DNA from: Flavobacteriaceae bacterium LSUCC0859
GTDB taxonomy: Bacteria; Bacteroidota; Bacteroidia; Flavobacteriales; Flavobacteriaceae
Direction: 5' to 3'
DNA: 64,000 bases
NCBI GenBank assembly: GCA_022239325.1
Contig: JAKOGP010000003.1
Span: 62,001-126,000, forward strand
Shown one piece after another: positions 45,901 through 54,355 of the stretch. The translations under genes were made by a program, and so were the position numbers. Each line of letters begins with the position of its first letter. Within the stretch, counting starts at the first letter, position 1. The notes under the pieces are model-generated. The model did no database searches. It was not told the DNA's origin and saw nothing but the letters and a program-made list of their open reading frames with translations.

Positions 45901-46542
45901 TTATTTGTTTTTCAAAATGGACTTTCTCCCGATTGTCCTTGTGATAATATCTTTATCTATATTCCATCCTCTAGCCGGAGAATATTCTCTTCCATACCAT
46001 ATGATTTGTAAATGTAAGTCATTCCAAAGCGCTTTGGGAAACAAACGTTTGGCGTCTTTTTCTGTTTGTACCACATTTTTGCCGTTAGAAAGGCCCCAAC
46101 GGTACATGAGACGGTGTATATGAGTGTCTACCGGAAAGGCGGGAATACCAAAAGCCTGAGACACCACCACAGAGGCTGTTTTATGCCCTACAGCCGGAAA
46201 CTTCTCCAATGCCTCTAGATCTTTTGGTACTTCTCCATTGTGCTCCTCTATAAGCATTTTAGACAAACCCCAAATGCCCTTAGACTTCATTGGAGACAAG
46301 CCTACAGGCTTAATAATGTCTCGAATCTCTTCTATACTCAATGTAACCATATCATAGGGATTGTCTGCTTTTGCAAAAAGGAGTGGGGTGATTTGGTTCA
46401 CTCTGACATCGGTACTTTGAGCAGATAAAAGCACTGCTATAAGTAAGGTATAGGGATCTTTATGATCTAAAGGTATAGGGATTTCAGGATAAAGATTTTG
46501 TAAAGTACTAATAACAAAAGCTACCTTTTCTGATTTGGTCAT
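45901..46542 (-). CDS. nth: Endonuclease III homologue without the iron-sulfur cluster
   Basis: DNA glycosylase/AP lyase for oxidised pyrimidines in base excision repair. The helix-hairpin-helix EKFPAVGHKTASVV carries the catalytic Lys at 121 (E. coli K120), and FPVDTHIHR the catalytic Asp at 139 (E. coli D138). In the place of the usual C-x6-C-x2-C-x5-C cluster the protein has REYSPARGWNIDKDIITRTI, and there is no cysteine at all in the 213 residues. The start is the ATG at 46542. It is divergent from bcp. Catalytic residues are intact, so it is probably active. Confidence 0.92.
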   Translation of the reverse strand: MTKSEKVAFVISTLQNLYPEIPIPLDHKDPYTLLIAVLLSAQSTDVRVNQITPLLFAKADNPYDMVTLSIEEIRDIIKPVGLSPMKSKGIWGLSKMLIEEHNGEVPKDLEALEKFPAVGHKTASVVVSQAFGIPAFPVDTHIHRLMYRWGLSNGKNVVQTEKDAKRLFPKALWNDLHLQIIWYGREYSPARGWNIDKDIITRTIGRKSILKNK

Positions 46543-46615
46543 TTTTAATTAATTTTAAAAAAATTATAGATTACTTAAAGATATAAAGTCTTTGGAGTGC
46601 AAAAAAATATTTGCT

Positions 46616-47068
46616 ATGAATACACTTAAAGTAGGGGACAAGGTTCCAGTTTTCCATGTCGTAGATGAGTCAGGTAATTCCTTTGACATGTCAAAGTACG
46701 CCAACAAAAAATTAGTAGTTTTCTTTTATCCAAAAGCCAATACACCTGGGTGTACCGCAGAGGCTTGTGATTTGAGAGACCACTATCAGGAATTGTTAGA
46801 CAAAGGTTTTGAAATTGTGGGTGTAAGCGCAGACAACACCAACAAGCAAACTAAATTTAAAGAGAAATACAACTTTCCATTTCCGCTTTTGGCAGACACT
46901 GAAAAGGAAGTTCTACATGCCTTTGGTGTTTGGGGCCCAAAAAAGTTTATGGGTAGGGAATATGACGGTATTCACAGAATGACTTTTGTAGTAGAAAATG
47001 GAATAGTCACAAGGGTGATAGACAAGGTAAAGACAAAGGCACATGCAGTTCAGATCTTAGAGGCTTAA
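46616..47068 (+). CDS. bcp: Thioredoxin-dependent thiol peroxidase (Bcp/PrxQ)
   Basis: 150-residue peroxiredoxin that reduces hydrogen peroxide and organic hydroperoxides. VVFFYPKANTPGCTAEACDLRD contains the peroxidatic Cys at 46 and the resolving Cys at 51, the C-x4-C pair of the Bcp/PrxQ class. The ATG at 46616 gives NTLKVGDKVPVFHV; the longer frame begins with a TTG. A strong terminator follows. It is divergent from the nth gene, so DNA-repair and peroxide-defence genes sit back to back, with no shared operator visible. Confidence 0.95.
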   Translation: MNTLKVGDKVPVFHVVDESGNSFDMSKYANKKLVVFFYPKANTPGCTAEACDLRDHYQELLDKGFEIVGVSADNTNKQTKFKEKYNFPFPLLADTEKEVLHAFGVWGPKKFMGREYDGIHRMTFVVENGIVTRVIDKVKTKAHAVQILEA

Positions 47069-47087
47069 GGAATTCTTTGTTAGATGT

Positions 47088-47118
47088 AAAAAGAGCGGCT
47101 CATGAGCCGCTCTTTTAA
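47088..47118 (+). terminator. Rho-independent terminator of bcp
   Basis: AAAAGAGCGGCTCA / TGAGCCGCTCTTTT, a near-perfect dyad ending in four T, about 20 bases after the stop. Confidence 0.85.
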
Positions 47119-47180
47119 TACATTTATGTCCTATTTAGAAGTGTCTTAAAAGGGGTAAGGCTACATGAACATGCAAACAT

Positions 47181-47235
47181 TTATACTTTGTGTGTTATAA
47201 ACTTTGTGTGTTATAAACTTTGTGTGTTATAAACA
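47181..47235. repeat. 16-base tandem repeat
   Basis: The unit TTATAAACTTTGTGTG occurs twice in full (47195-47210, 47211-47226), preceded by a 14-base version lacking two A and followed by a partial copy that diverges after TTATAAAC. It lies in the gap between bcp and the convergent gene at 47253. Confidence 0.9.
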
Positions 47236-47252
47236 TGTAAACTTTTTATCTT

Positions 47253-48704
47253 TTATACTTTTAAACTTTCTTCCTTTCTTTGAAATAGCAGTTTCTTTTT
47301 AATGATTTCTGCAATTCCTTTAGGGAGTTCTTCTTCCCAACCTGGCGTGTTACTACTAATTTTTTCAAGTACCTTTCTTGAGAATATGTCTAAAACTTCT
47401 GGGTCGTAATCAATAATGTCCATGACCTTTCCATTATACTTAAAGAATTTGTAAAGTTCTTTCATTCTCGGGTGTACTTTTACAGAATTTGAGGTCATAA
47501 TCTGACCTGTTTTCTGATCTTTCATGGGGTACAAATAAACTTTCAGATCTTTAAAAAACAGCTTACCAAAAGCTTCTAAAATACCCCCGCTCAAATGTCT
47601 ATAGTATTTTTCGTCAAAAATATCTACCAGATTATTTACGCCCATAGTAAGCCCAATTTTAGCCTTGGTGTAGTTGTTAAAGTACTCTACTAGTTTGTAA
47701 TACTCTTGGAATTTGGAGATAAGTACCGTGTGTCCCAAAGAGCAAAGTAACTCTGCTCTATCCATGAAGTCTTGCTCATCTATTTCTCCAGAGGCTTTTA
47801 GATTGGCTAAGGTGATCTCAAAAATGACAATGGTGTTGTCTGGATCTACAGTTTGCTCTGTTCTAAATATATCATAGGATTTTTGAAACATATCTAGATT
47901 TACCTTAGTAACTGGTCTAAAACTTCCCCTTAAGGCTAGAATGTTCTTCTTGTAAAGTACTGCAGCAGGCAATAAGTTGTTTCCATCTGGTCCAAACATC
48001 ACAGCGTCTGTCATGTTGTTTTTAATGAGTTGTAAGCTCATCAGTCTATTGTCTACATCCTTAAAGTTGGGTCCTGAGAAATTAATCATATCTATTTCCA
48101 GAATGTCTTTCTCAATATGGTCGTATAAATACTGAAGCAGTTTTTTTGGTTTGTCGTATTTGTAGAAAGCCCCGTATATTAAATTTACCCCCAAGGTTCC
48201 TAAGGTCTCTTGCTGAAGTCTGGCTTCATTTTGCTTAAAGCGTACATGAAGTATAATTTCATCTAACTCAGTTTGATTAGGGTCTAGCTGATACTTAATT
48301 CCAACCCAGCCATGGCCTTTAAATTTTTTGGCAAAATCTATAGTAGCCACGGTATTGGCATAGGAGAAAAACAACTTATCTGGATGGGTTTTTCTACTAA
48401 TTCGCTCTTCCATAAGTTTAATCTCATGAGAGAGCATTTTTTGTAGTCTCGGTTGGGTCACATAGCGTCCGTCGTCTTCTACACCATAGATAGCGTCACT
48501 AAAGTCTTTGTCATAGGCACTCATAGCTTTTGCTATGGTTCCAGAAGCCCCACCTGCTCTAAAAAATTGCCTTGCAGTCTCTTGTCCTGCTCCAATTTCA
48601 GAGAAGGTACCATAGATGTCTGGATTGAGATTTATTCTAAGCGTTTTTGCTTTTATGGACGGAATATTTTCAAAACCAGATTCCTTTTTTAAAACAGATG
48701 CCAT
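47253..48704 (-). CDS. Large conserved cytoplasmic protein of unknown function
   Basis: 483 residues from the ATG at 48704 (the longer frame starts at a TTG). There is no signal peptide and no long hydrophobic segment, so it is soluble. Recognisable conserved-looking blocks are TFSEIGAGQETARQFFRAGGASGTIAKAMSAYDKDFSDA near the N-terminus, DMINFSGPNFKDVDNRLMSLQLI, TDAVMFGPDGNNLLPAAVLYKKNILALRGSFRPVT and IGLTMGVNNLVDIFDEKYY. Homologues in this bacterial family carry an automatic label as nicotinate-nucleotide adenylyltransferase, but I see no HxGH or ISSTxxR-type nucleotidyltransferase motif, so I do not adopt it. A -7 box (TAACTTTG on the minus strand, 48725-48732) precedes the gene. Function unknown. 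Confidence 0.75.
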   Translation of the reverse strand: MASVLKKESGFENIPSIKAKTLRINLNPDIYGTFSEIGAGQETARQFFRAGGASGTIAKAMSAYDKDFSDAIYGVEDDGRYVTQPRLQKMLSHEIKLMEERISRKTHPDKLFFSYANTVATIDFAKKFKGHGWVGIKYQLDPNQTELDEIILHVRFKQNEARLQQETLGTLGVNLIYGAFYKYDKPKKLLQYLYDHIEKDILEIDMINFSGPNFKDVDNRLMSLQLIKNNMTDAVMFGPDGNNLLPAAVLYKKNILALRGSFRPVTKVNLDMFQKSYDIFRTEQTVDPDNTIVIFEITLANLKASGEIDEQDFMDRAELLCSLGHTVLISKFQEYYKLVEYFNNYTKAKIGLTMGVNNLVDIFDEKYYRHLSGGILEAFGKLFFKDLKVYLYPMKDQKTGQIMTSNSVKVHPRMKELYKFFKYNGKVMDIIDYDPEVLDIFSRKVLEKISSNTPGWEEELPKGIAEIIKKKLLFQRKEESLKV

Positions 48705-48785
48705 GCTCAAAGTTTATTTTGAAACAAAGTTAAAAAGATTGTGGGAGCTATTCCCCATTTAAATCATAAATTTGAATTAAAATAG

Positions 48786-49559
48786 ATGCTTTTGACTGTT
48801 GAATTTTTAGGTACAGGAACCTCGCAAGGCATACCCGTAATTGGGAGTGAACACCCGGTCTGTCTTAGCGATAATCCCAAAGACAAAAGATTGCGTGTTT
48901 CCGTGCTCTTGTCATGGGATACCTACCACGTTTTAATAGATTGTGGGCCAGATTTTAGAGCGCAAATGCTCAGGACTAATCCCTCCAGTTTAGACGCTAT
49001 TTTGTTTACTCATGAACATGCAGATCACACCGCAGGCATAGACGACATTAGGCCATTTTTTTTCAAGCAGGGTGCCATTCCTGTATATGCTCATAAAAGA
49101 GTCCTCAAAGCATTAAAGAAACGTTTTGATTATATTTTTAAGTCTCATGATAAATATCCAGGAGCACCATCTGTTGACATTCACAGGGTAAAAAAGAACC
49201 AATCTTTTGATGTTTGTGGTAAAAAAATCACACCAATTAATGCAGCACACAACAGGCTTCAGGTTTTTGGTTACAGAATAGATCAGTTTGCTTATTTAAC
49301 AGACGTGAAATCTATGAAAACTTCCCAAATGAAAAAATTAGAGGGATTAGATGTTTTAGTAGTTAACGCCCTGAGGCAAGAACCGCATCACAGTCACTTT
49401 AATTTGGACGAGGCTATTTCTTTTGCTGAGCAAATAGGGGCTAAACAAACCTTTTTCACACATATAAGCCACCATCTTGGTTTTCATGAACAGGTAAATA
49501 AAGGATTACCTGAAGGAATTTATTTGGCTTATGATGGTTTGAGACTGGAGTTGTATTGA
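48786..49559 (+). CDS. PhnP-like metallo-beta-lactamase-fold phosphodiesterase
   Basis: 257-residue cytoplasmic hydrolase of the MBL fold. It begins VEFLGTGTSQGIPVIGSEHPVC, the glycine-rich start of PhnP-like proteins, and has the metal motif FTHEHADHTAGIDD (HxHxDH) near residue 77 and later VNALRQEPHHSHFNLDEAI and FTHISHHLGF with further His ligands. PhnP hydrolyses cyclic phosphodiesters; the natural substrate here is unknown. A TAAATTTG box (48767-48774) lies 11 bases before the ATG. Confidence 0.87.
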   Translation: MLLTVEFLGTGTSQGIPVIGSEHPVCLSDNPKDKRLRVSVLLSWDTYHVLIDCGPDFRAQMLRTNPSSLDAILFTHEHADHTAGIDDIRPFFFKQGAIPVYAHKRVLKALKKRFDYIFKSHDKYPGAPSVDIHRVKKNQSFDVCGKKITPINAAHNRLQVFGYRIDQFAYLTDVKSMKTSQMKKLEGLDVLVVNALRQEPHHSHFNLDEAISFAEQIGAKQTFFTHISHHLGFHEQVNKGLPEGIYLAYDGLRLELY

Positions 49560-49597
49560 CCGTTTTTTGTGCGCTTCAAACTTTAAATTTTAATATT

Positions 49598-49825
49598 ATG
49601 AAATCTAGAATCTTTATGTACCTCTTTATATTTACAGCCTTAATAGCACTGTACCAATTTAAGAGCGCTTCTAATTACGTGACCAATACTCAGAATGCCT
49701 TACAAAAATATCAAGATAGAGAGGGAGATTTAGAAAAGTTGCAGCAGGAATATAAAAAACTAGAAGAAAAGCATCAGCGCATGCTAGACTCTTTAAGCCA
49801 GCTCAATAGATCTGAAAAGTTCTGA
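49598..49825 (+). CDS. Small membrane-anchored coiled-coil protein
   Basis: 75 residues from the ATG at 49598 (the longer frame starts at a TTG inside the preceding gene). An N-terminal membrane helix (RIFMYLFIFTALIALYQF) is followed by a charged coiled coil rich in Gln, Glu, Lys and Leu (YQDREGDLEKLQQEYKKLEEKHQRMLDSLSQL). It resembles FtsL/FtsB-like topology, but is not close enough for a call. Its last 52 bases overlap the end of the convergent esterase gene. Function unknown. Confidence 0.65.
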   Translation: MKSRIFMYLFIFTALIALYQFKSASNYVTNTQNALQKYQDREGDLEKLQQEYKKLEEKHQRMLDSLSQLNRSEKF

Positions 49826-50433
49826 GGAGAAACTCCATGACCCATAGGGTAAGTTTTAAAGGTGTTTTCAATTTTCAAAACGCTTAAAAGGTCTGGTGTT
49901 TTTTTTGCCCAATCGTAGGGAACAACCATGTCTTGACTCCCGTGAGAAGCAAAAACCTTAAGATTGTTGTAAGCCTGTGAAGAGGTAGCTACCTCATATA
50001 AATCTTCGTTTAGGTACCCACTTAGACAAATTAGATTTTTATAGGCGCCAGCATAATGAAGGCCTAGAGCAAAACTTAAAATACTTCCCTGACTAAATCC
50101 CAACAAGCTAATTTGATCCTTATCTAATTGATAGTGCTCGCAAGCCGCAGTGATAAATTCATGGAGTAAATCTCTGGAAGCTTTGGCCTGTTCTAGGTCT
50201 GACCACTTTCCTTTTTCAGCATCAAAATTAATGGCATACCAGGCATTTCCATATGGTTGCATGGCATATGGAGCTCTTACAGAAATCACAAAATATTCTT
50301 GAGGTAGGGCTTCTGCAAAGGGAAAAAGATCATTTTCATCGCTGCCATAGCCGTGAATTAAAAAAATGGGTTTTGGATGTTCAAGCCCATCTATTGCAGG
50401 TCTTGTAATATGATGTAAACTTTCTATGCCCAT
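49774..50433 (-). CDS. Alpha/beta-hydrolase esterase (phospholipase/carboxylesterase family)
   Basis: 219-residue hydrolase. The nucleophile elbow is LLGFSQGSILSFALG (Ser about residue 115), the Asp lies in SHGSQDMVVPYD and the His in YPMGHGVSPQNF. FLIHGYGSDENDLFPFAEALP is the oxyanion region. Bacterial members of this family are carboxylesterases or lysophospholipase-like. The start codon touches the stop of the DUF4870-like gene with no gap, so it is in one operon with that gene and with the dihydroorotase-like gene. Its 3' end overlaps a plus-strand gene by 52 bases. Confidence 0.88.
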   Translation of the reverse strand: MGIESLHHITRPAIDGLEHPKPIFLIHGYGSDENDLFPFAEALPQEYFVISVRAPYAMQPYGNAWYAINFDAEKGKWSDLEQAKASRDLLHEFITAACEHYQLDKDQISLLGFSQGSILSFALGLHYAGAYKNLICLSGYLNEDLYEVATSSQAYNNLKVFASHGSQDMVVPYDWAKKTPDLLSVLKIENTFKTYPMGHGVSPQNFSDLLSWLKESSMR

Positions 50434-50763
50434 TTATCTTATAAATTTAAACCAGGCTTGAAAATAAGTTCCAAGGATTGGAACTTTGTTTTGAGTGCCT
50501 TGTATGGCACTCCAAAACCCAAAACCCCAGAGTAGCATATACATGAGATACAAACCTCCAAAAGCAAATTCGTGAAACCATTGGCTTATAAACAAGGCAA
50601 AAGCATGGAAAAGAAGGTGAATACCAAAAGCTTGACGTACATGAAATCTCGAAAAATCAGTGGGTTTGTTGTTGTGCATGCTCATGGCAATAATGGCTCC
50701 AACTATGGTGAAATATCCAATAACTGCCACTTTCTGGCCAGCTTTATTCAAATCTTTACTCAT
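50434..50763 (-). CDS. Small polytopic membrane protein (DUF4870-like)
   Basis: 109 residues with three hydrophobic segments (VIGYFTIVGAIIAMSM, HLLFHAFALFISQ and GLYLMYMLLWGFGFWSAI). RFHVRQAFGIHLL resembles the R-F-H-x-x-Q-A motif of DUF4870-like proteins. Function unknown. It abuts the genes on both sides without a base in between (50433/50434 and 50763/50764), so the three genes are surely one transcript. Confidence 0.75.
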   Translation of the reverse strand: MSKDLNKAGQKVAVIGYFTIVGAIIAMSMHNNKPTDFSRFHVRQAFGIHLLFHAFALFISQWFHEFAFGGLYLMYMLLWGFGFWSAIQGTQNKVPILGTYFQAWFKFIR

Positions 50764-52020
50764 TTATGCAAGGGTCATGTGGTTGTGATGAATACTACCA
50801 AAAGCCTTTCCTTGAAGGTTGCTGTCTAGATAAAGACTGTTTTTAGAGCTGGAGTATATATCCTCTAGTTTCTGAGAATAGCTCACCTTTGGTTTAAACA
50901 AGCTCAAATGAGCTGTTGCACCTTCTGTTAGTTGCGGTGCAATAATACCAAATCGCTGGTGTCCGCGGCTTAGAATGGCTACTGCTTTTTCTATTCCAAA
51001 TAGGCTGTTTAGAACTCCAAAGGCTGCTTCTAATCCAATGGAACCATAACTGGCCTGTTCAAAAGATACTTTTTTGTGTTCTATGTCTAAGGGGTTATGG
51101 TCTGTTGTTACAAAATCTATAACTCCCTCTAACAATGCTTTTTGCAGGGCTTTTTGATCTTTTTTTGTGCGAAGGGGCGGTGAAAGTTTGGCGTGGGTGT
51201 CAAAATTTTCTAAGGCTTCTTCATTGGCCCATAAGTGATGTAATGCTACAGAGCAGCTCACATCTAGCCCCTCTTTTTTAGCCGCTTTAATCCATGCTAT
51301 GCTCTCTAAAGAAGAGATAGTGGGTATGTGTAATTTTCCTCCAGTATATCTGAGGATATGTAAGTCTCTTTGTATTTGTAGGTGCTCAGATAAACTGGGA
51401 TTTCCCTTGAGTCCTAGGCTAGTTGCTACTACGCCCTCATGTGCCACTCCATTTTTTGAAAGGCTGGGAGTTTCAGGAAAGCTGTATACTAAGCCATCAA
51501 AAGACTGGGTGTATTGAAGTGCAATTTTTAATAGATTTGGATTTTCTATAGCCTGTTTATAATCATAAAAGCCAACGGCTCCCTGAGATGTCATGTCATA
51601 TAATTCTGCTAGATCTATTCCCTGAGCGCCTTTTGTAAGTGTACCTAATGGATACACACTGGCAAGGGCTTTTCTAGTTTTATTTTTAATATGGCCTATG
51701 GCATTTTGATTGTCGGGAACTGGATCTGTATTGGTATTTAGCACCAGGTGAGTAAATCCAGATTTTGCGGCTGTTAGAACTCCATTGTTTAGGGTTTCTC
51801 TAGACTCATAACCTGGCTCCCCAAAACTTACCCCGCTGTCTAACCAGCCAGCAGAGACATACAAGCCTTCCTCTTCTATAATTTTTGTTGCCTTAGCATC
51901 TGTGATTTGAGTCCCAATTTTATCAATAATTCCCTCTTTAATGGAAATATCTACTTGTTTAAGATGAAATTTAGGTTGAGAGGGATCTACGAGTGTGGCT
52001 GCTTTGATTAGTATATTCAT
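50764..52020 (-). CDS. Dihydroorotase-like amidohydrolase lacking key metal ligands
   Basis: 418 residues in the class I dihydroorotase/amidohydrolase family: LYVSAGWLDSGVSFGEPGYESRETL, CSVALHHLW (a metal-site His pair) and FVTTDHNPLDIEHK (active-site Asp). But the D-x-H-x-H-x-R motif that binds the first metal reads D61-S-G-V-S-F-G, so both His and the Arg are missing. The protein may be a non-catalytic PyrX-like partner of aspartate carbamoyltransferase, or may have changed function. A catalytic dihydroorotase would then lie elsewhere. It heads the operon with the DUF4870-like and esterase genes. Confidence 0.82.
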   Translation of the reverse strand: MNILIKAATLVDPSQPKFHLKQVDISIKEGIIDKIGTQITDAKATKIIEEEGLYVSAGWLDSGVSFGEPGYESRETLNNGVLTAAKSGFTHLVLNTNTDPVPDNQNAIGHIKNKTRKALASVYPLGTLTKGAQGIDLAELYDMTSQGAVGFYDYKQAIENPNLLKIALQYTQSFDGLVYSFPETPSLSKNGVAHEGVVATSLGLKGNPSLSEHLQIQRDLHILRYTGGKLHIPTISSLESIAWIKAAKKEGLDVSCSVALHHLWANEEALENFDTHAKLSPPLRTKKDQKALQKALLEGVIDFVTTDHNPLDIEHKKVSFEQASYGSIGLEAAFGVLNSLFGIEKAVAILSRGHQRFGIIAPQLTEGATAHLSLFKPKVSYSQKLEDIYSSSKNSLYLDSNLQGKAFGSIHHNHMTLA

Positions 52021-52120
52021 AGGTGCAGTTTATAGATGATGCACAGTACATGCAATGCAAAAATAGGAAACCATTTACAATTGTAGGGTTTGTTTTTTAT
52101 AATTGTTGGAAGCTGCTGTG

Positions 52121-52804
52121 TTATTTACTGGATAGAGCTTGTTCTATTGCCCTTAAGATTATGGGTTTCATTAGGCCGTACCCCTTTTTGTTGGGGTGCA
52201 CTCCGTCATTGCCCAAATCTTCCTTGAGACCTTTTTTATCATTGACCATCGCAGAAAAATAATCTGCATAGGTATAGCCTTTTTGTACACAAAGCACCTT
52301 TAGTTTGTCATTGAGATGTATGATTTTTTGAGCAGGTTCTAATCCCGGTTTCCATGGATAGTCCCAAACGGGCAAGACGGAACAAATGACTACTTTAATT
52401 CCTGCCGCCTCTGCAAGAGTGGCCATGCTTTCTATATGTCCAAAGATTTCATGTACTGTAGTAGGACCTGTATTGCCAGCTATATCGTTAGTTCCAGCTA
52501 ATATTACCACAACTTTCGGATGTAAGTCTATCACATCTTGTTTGAATCGCAGCAGCATTTGGGGTGTCGTTTGCCCACTAATCCCTCTATTTACATATCC
52601 AGGAGTACTAAAAAAAATGGCATCGGCCGCAGGCCAAGCTTCCGTAATGGAGTTACCCATAAAGACTACTTTAACCGGGACTCTACTAGATATAATTGCG
52701 GCATTATCTGTTTGAAAACGAGCTACATTGGCCCATTCTTGAGCCTGAGTTAGGGCGCTAACTGCAAAGAGTAACAGCGAGTAATAGAGCGTTCTACAGC
52801 CCAT
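52121..52804 (-). CDS. Exported SGNH/GDSL-family hydrolase
   Basis: 227 residues with a signal peptide (LYYSLLLFAVSALTQAQ). The four SGNH blocks are present: FMGNSITEAW (Ser 52), RGISGQTTPQ (Gly), ILAGTNDIAGN (Asn) and GNDGVHPNKKGY (Asp/His). GDSL enzymes of this group often act on acyl or acetyl esters of carbohydrates, but the substrate is unknown. Its ATG shares one base with the stop of the S10 peptidase gene (TAATG), so translation is coupled. Confidence 0.9.
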   Translation of the reverse strand: MGCRTLYYSLLLFAVSALTQAQEWANVARFQTDNAAIISSRVPVKVVFMGNSITEAWPAADAIFFSTPGYVNRGISGQTTPQMLLRFKQDVIDLHPKVVVILAGTNDIAGNTGPTTVHEIFGHIESMATLAEAAGIKVVICSVLPVWDYPWKPGLEPAQKIIHLNDKLKVLCVQKGYTYADYFSAMVNDKKGLKEDLGNDGVHPNKKGYGLMKPIILRAIEQALSSK

Positions 52805-54300
52805 TAGTCATTGGTGTATTTGGCCGCTTGTTTTCCTGGGAGGCTCATTTTGATAAAGTCTCGGATGTCGTTGTTGGCATTTTTCAAGTCTTCTCTTCTC
52901 AAATACATCATATGACCACTTTCATAGCCTTTAAAACTTAGTCTATCTTTCATAACGCCAGATGGGTCCAATTGCCACATATTGTATTTGGCATTGAAGT
53001 AGGTGGTGGCACCGTCAAAATAACCCGATTGGGTCATAACGTGTAAATAAGGGTTTTGAGCCATGGCCTGTCTTAAGTTTTCGCCAGTATTATCCCCACT
53101 TCTGTCCCAAGGGCGTACCGGTCCGAACATATTGTACTTAATATCTGTTTTAAAGTTTAACTCTTCTTGTAGATAATAGTTAATAGCTGGTGTAAAGGAA
53201 TGCAGCCAAGAGGTAAGTTCAGAGTTGTAATCTGGTCGCTCTCCGGCTCTTTTTCTGTCTATTCCAAGGTATCTAGAGTCTAGTCTGCCCACAGTATAGC
53301 CTTCTTCTCTGAGTAATTCCTTCCAAAAATAGGGATAGGGTACCTCCAAGTTGTGGGAAAGAAAAACTTGGGCGTCTACTCCAGAATATTCACTCATTTT
53401 TTGAGCTACAGCTTGTTTTTTGTCCGCTTCCAAAAAGCCACCCATTACCATGGCAGGTAGCAATTCGTTAATGGTGTATTTCTCTACCTCTTCAAGGACT
53501 TCTACTAATGGTTTTTGCTGGAGTCTAGCTCCTAATTTTTTCTGATACCAAGCAGCAGCCGCAAAATATGGAAGTCTGTTGGCTACCTCTACTGGTCCTT
53601 CTCTGTTTATACCCAGTTCTGTGGGAGACACTAAAATTACTCCGTTTAAGTACATCCACTGGTTATTTTGTAAGGCTAGAGCCAATCCAGATACCCGAGT
53701 GGTTCCATAACTCTCTCCAATAAGATATTTTGGGGAAGACCAACGGTTGTTTCTAGTTACAAAGGTATTAAGCCATTCTGCCAAGTAGGCAATGTCTGCG
53801 TTTACTCCAAAGAATTTACTTCTGTCTACTTCTTTTCCAGCCGCAGGAATGGTTCTTGAATAACCTGTATTTACGGGGTTTACATAAACAATATCTGCAA
53901 CATCTAAAATAGAGTAGGGGTTGTTACTTACACCATATGGCTGAACGGGAAAGCCCTCTGTGTCTATGTTTAGGACTCTGGGGCCTGTGTAAGCTAGATG
54001 CATCCAAACGGAACCCGAACCCGGTCCTCCATTAAAAGAGATTACTAAAGGCCTACTGGCTCTGTTAGATATGTTATCTCTGGTGTAATAGGTGTAATGC
54101 AAACTGGCTATGGGGTCTCCCATCTCATCCCAAACAGGCTGGGTTCCTGTAGTTGCAGTATAACTAATAGTTTCCTTACTTTCGGTAATGAGCTTGTGTT
54201 TGCTACTCACTGCACTTTCTACAGGAAGGGTTCTTGATTGTGCAAAAATCACTTGGCTCCCTAAGATGAGGGCCATAAATAGGGGAAGTTTTAATTTCAT
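52804..54300 (-). CDS. Exported S10-family serine carboxypeptidase-like protein
   Basis: 498 residues from the ATG at 54300, which opens a clear signal peptide (KLKLPLFMALILGSQVIFAQ); a GTG at 54375 opens the longer frame and would mask it. S10 motifs are visible: LVISFNGGPGSGSVWMHLA (NGGPG), VYVNPVNTGYS, YLIGESYGTTRVSGLA (nucleophile), and a C-terminal YESGHMMYLRREDL (His). Members remove C-terminal residues from peptides at acid pH in eukaryotes; bacterial roles are little known. SGNH hydrolase follows with overlapping stop and start. Confidence 0.88.
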   Translation of the reverse strand: MKLKLPLFMALILGSQVIFAQSRTLPVESAVSSKHKLITESKETISYTATTGTQPVWDEMGDPIASLHYTYYTRDNISNRASRPLVISFNGGPGSGSVWMHLAYTGPRVLNIDTEGFPVQPYGVSNNPYSILDVADIVYVNPVNTGYSRTIPAAGKEVDRSKFFGVNADIAYLAEWLNTFVTRNNRWSSPKYLIGESYGTTRVSGLALALQNNQWMYLNGVILVSPTELGINREGPVEVANRLPYFAAAAWYQKKLGARLQQKPLVEVLEEVEKYTINELLPAMVMGGFLEADKKQAVAQKMSEYSGVDAQVFLSHNLEVPYPYFWKELLREEGYTVGRLDSRYLGIDRKRAGERPDYNSELTSWLHSFTPAINYYLQEELNFKTDIKYNMFGPVRPWDRSGDNTGENLRQAMAQNPYLHVMTQSGYFDGATTYFNAKYNMWQLDPSGVMKDRLSFKGYESGHMMYLRREDLKNANNDIRDFIKMSLPGKQAAKYTND

Positions 54301-54355
54301 ATGGTTGGTTTTAATTCTTCTAAAATAAGAAAAAAATCCAAGAGTAAAAAAGGGT

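Noticed and set aside
47181-47235. CRISPR-like array
   Set aside because: The units are head-to-tail without spacers and only 16 bases long.
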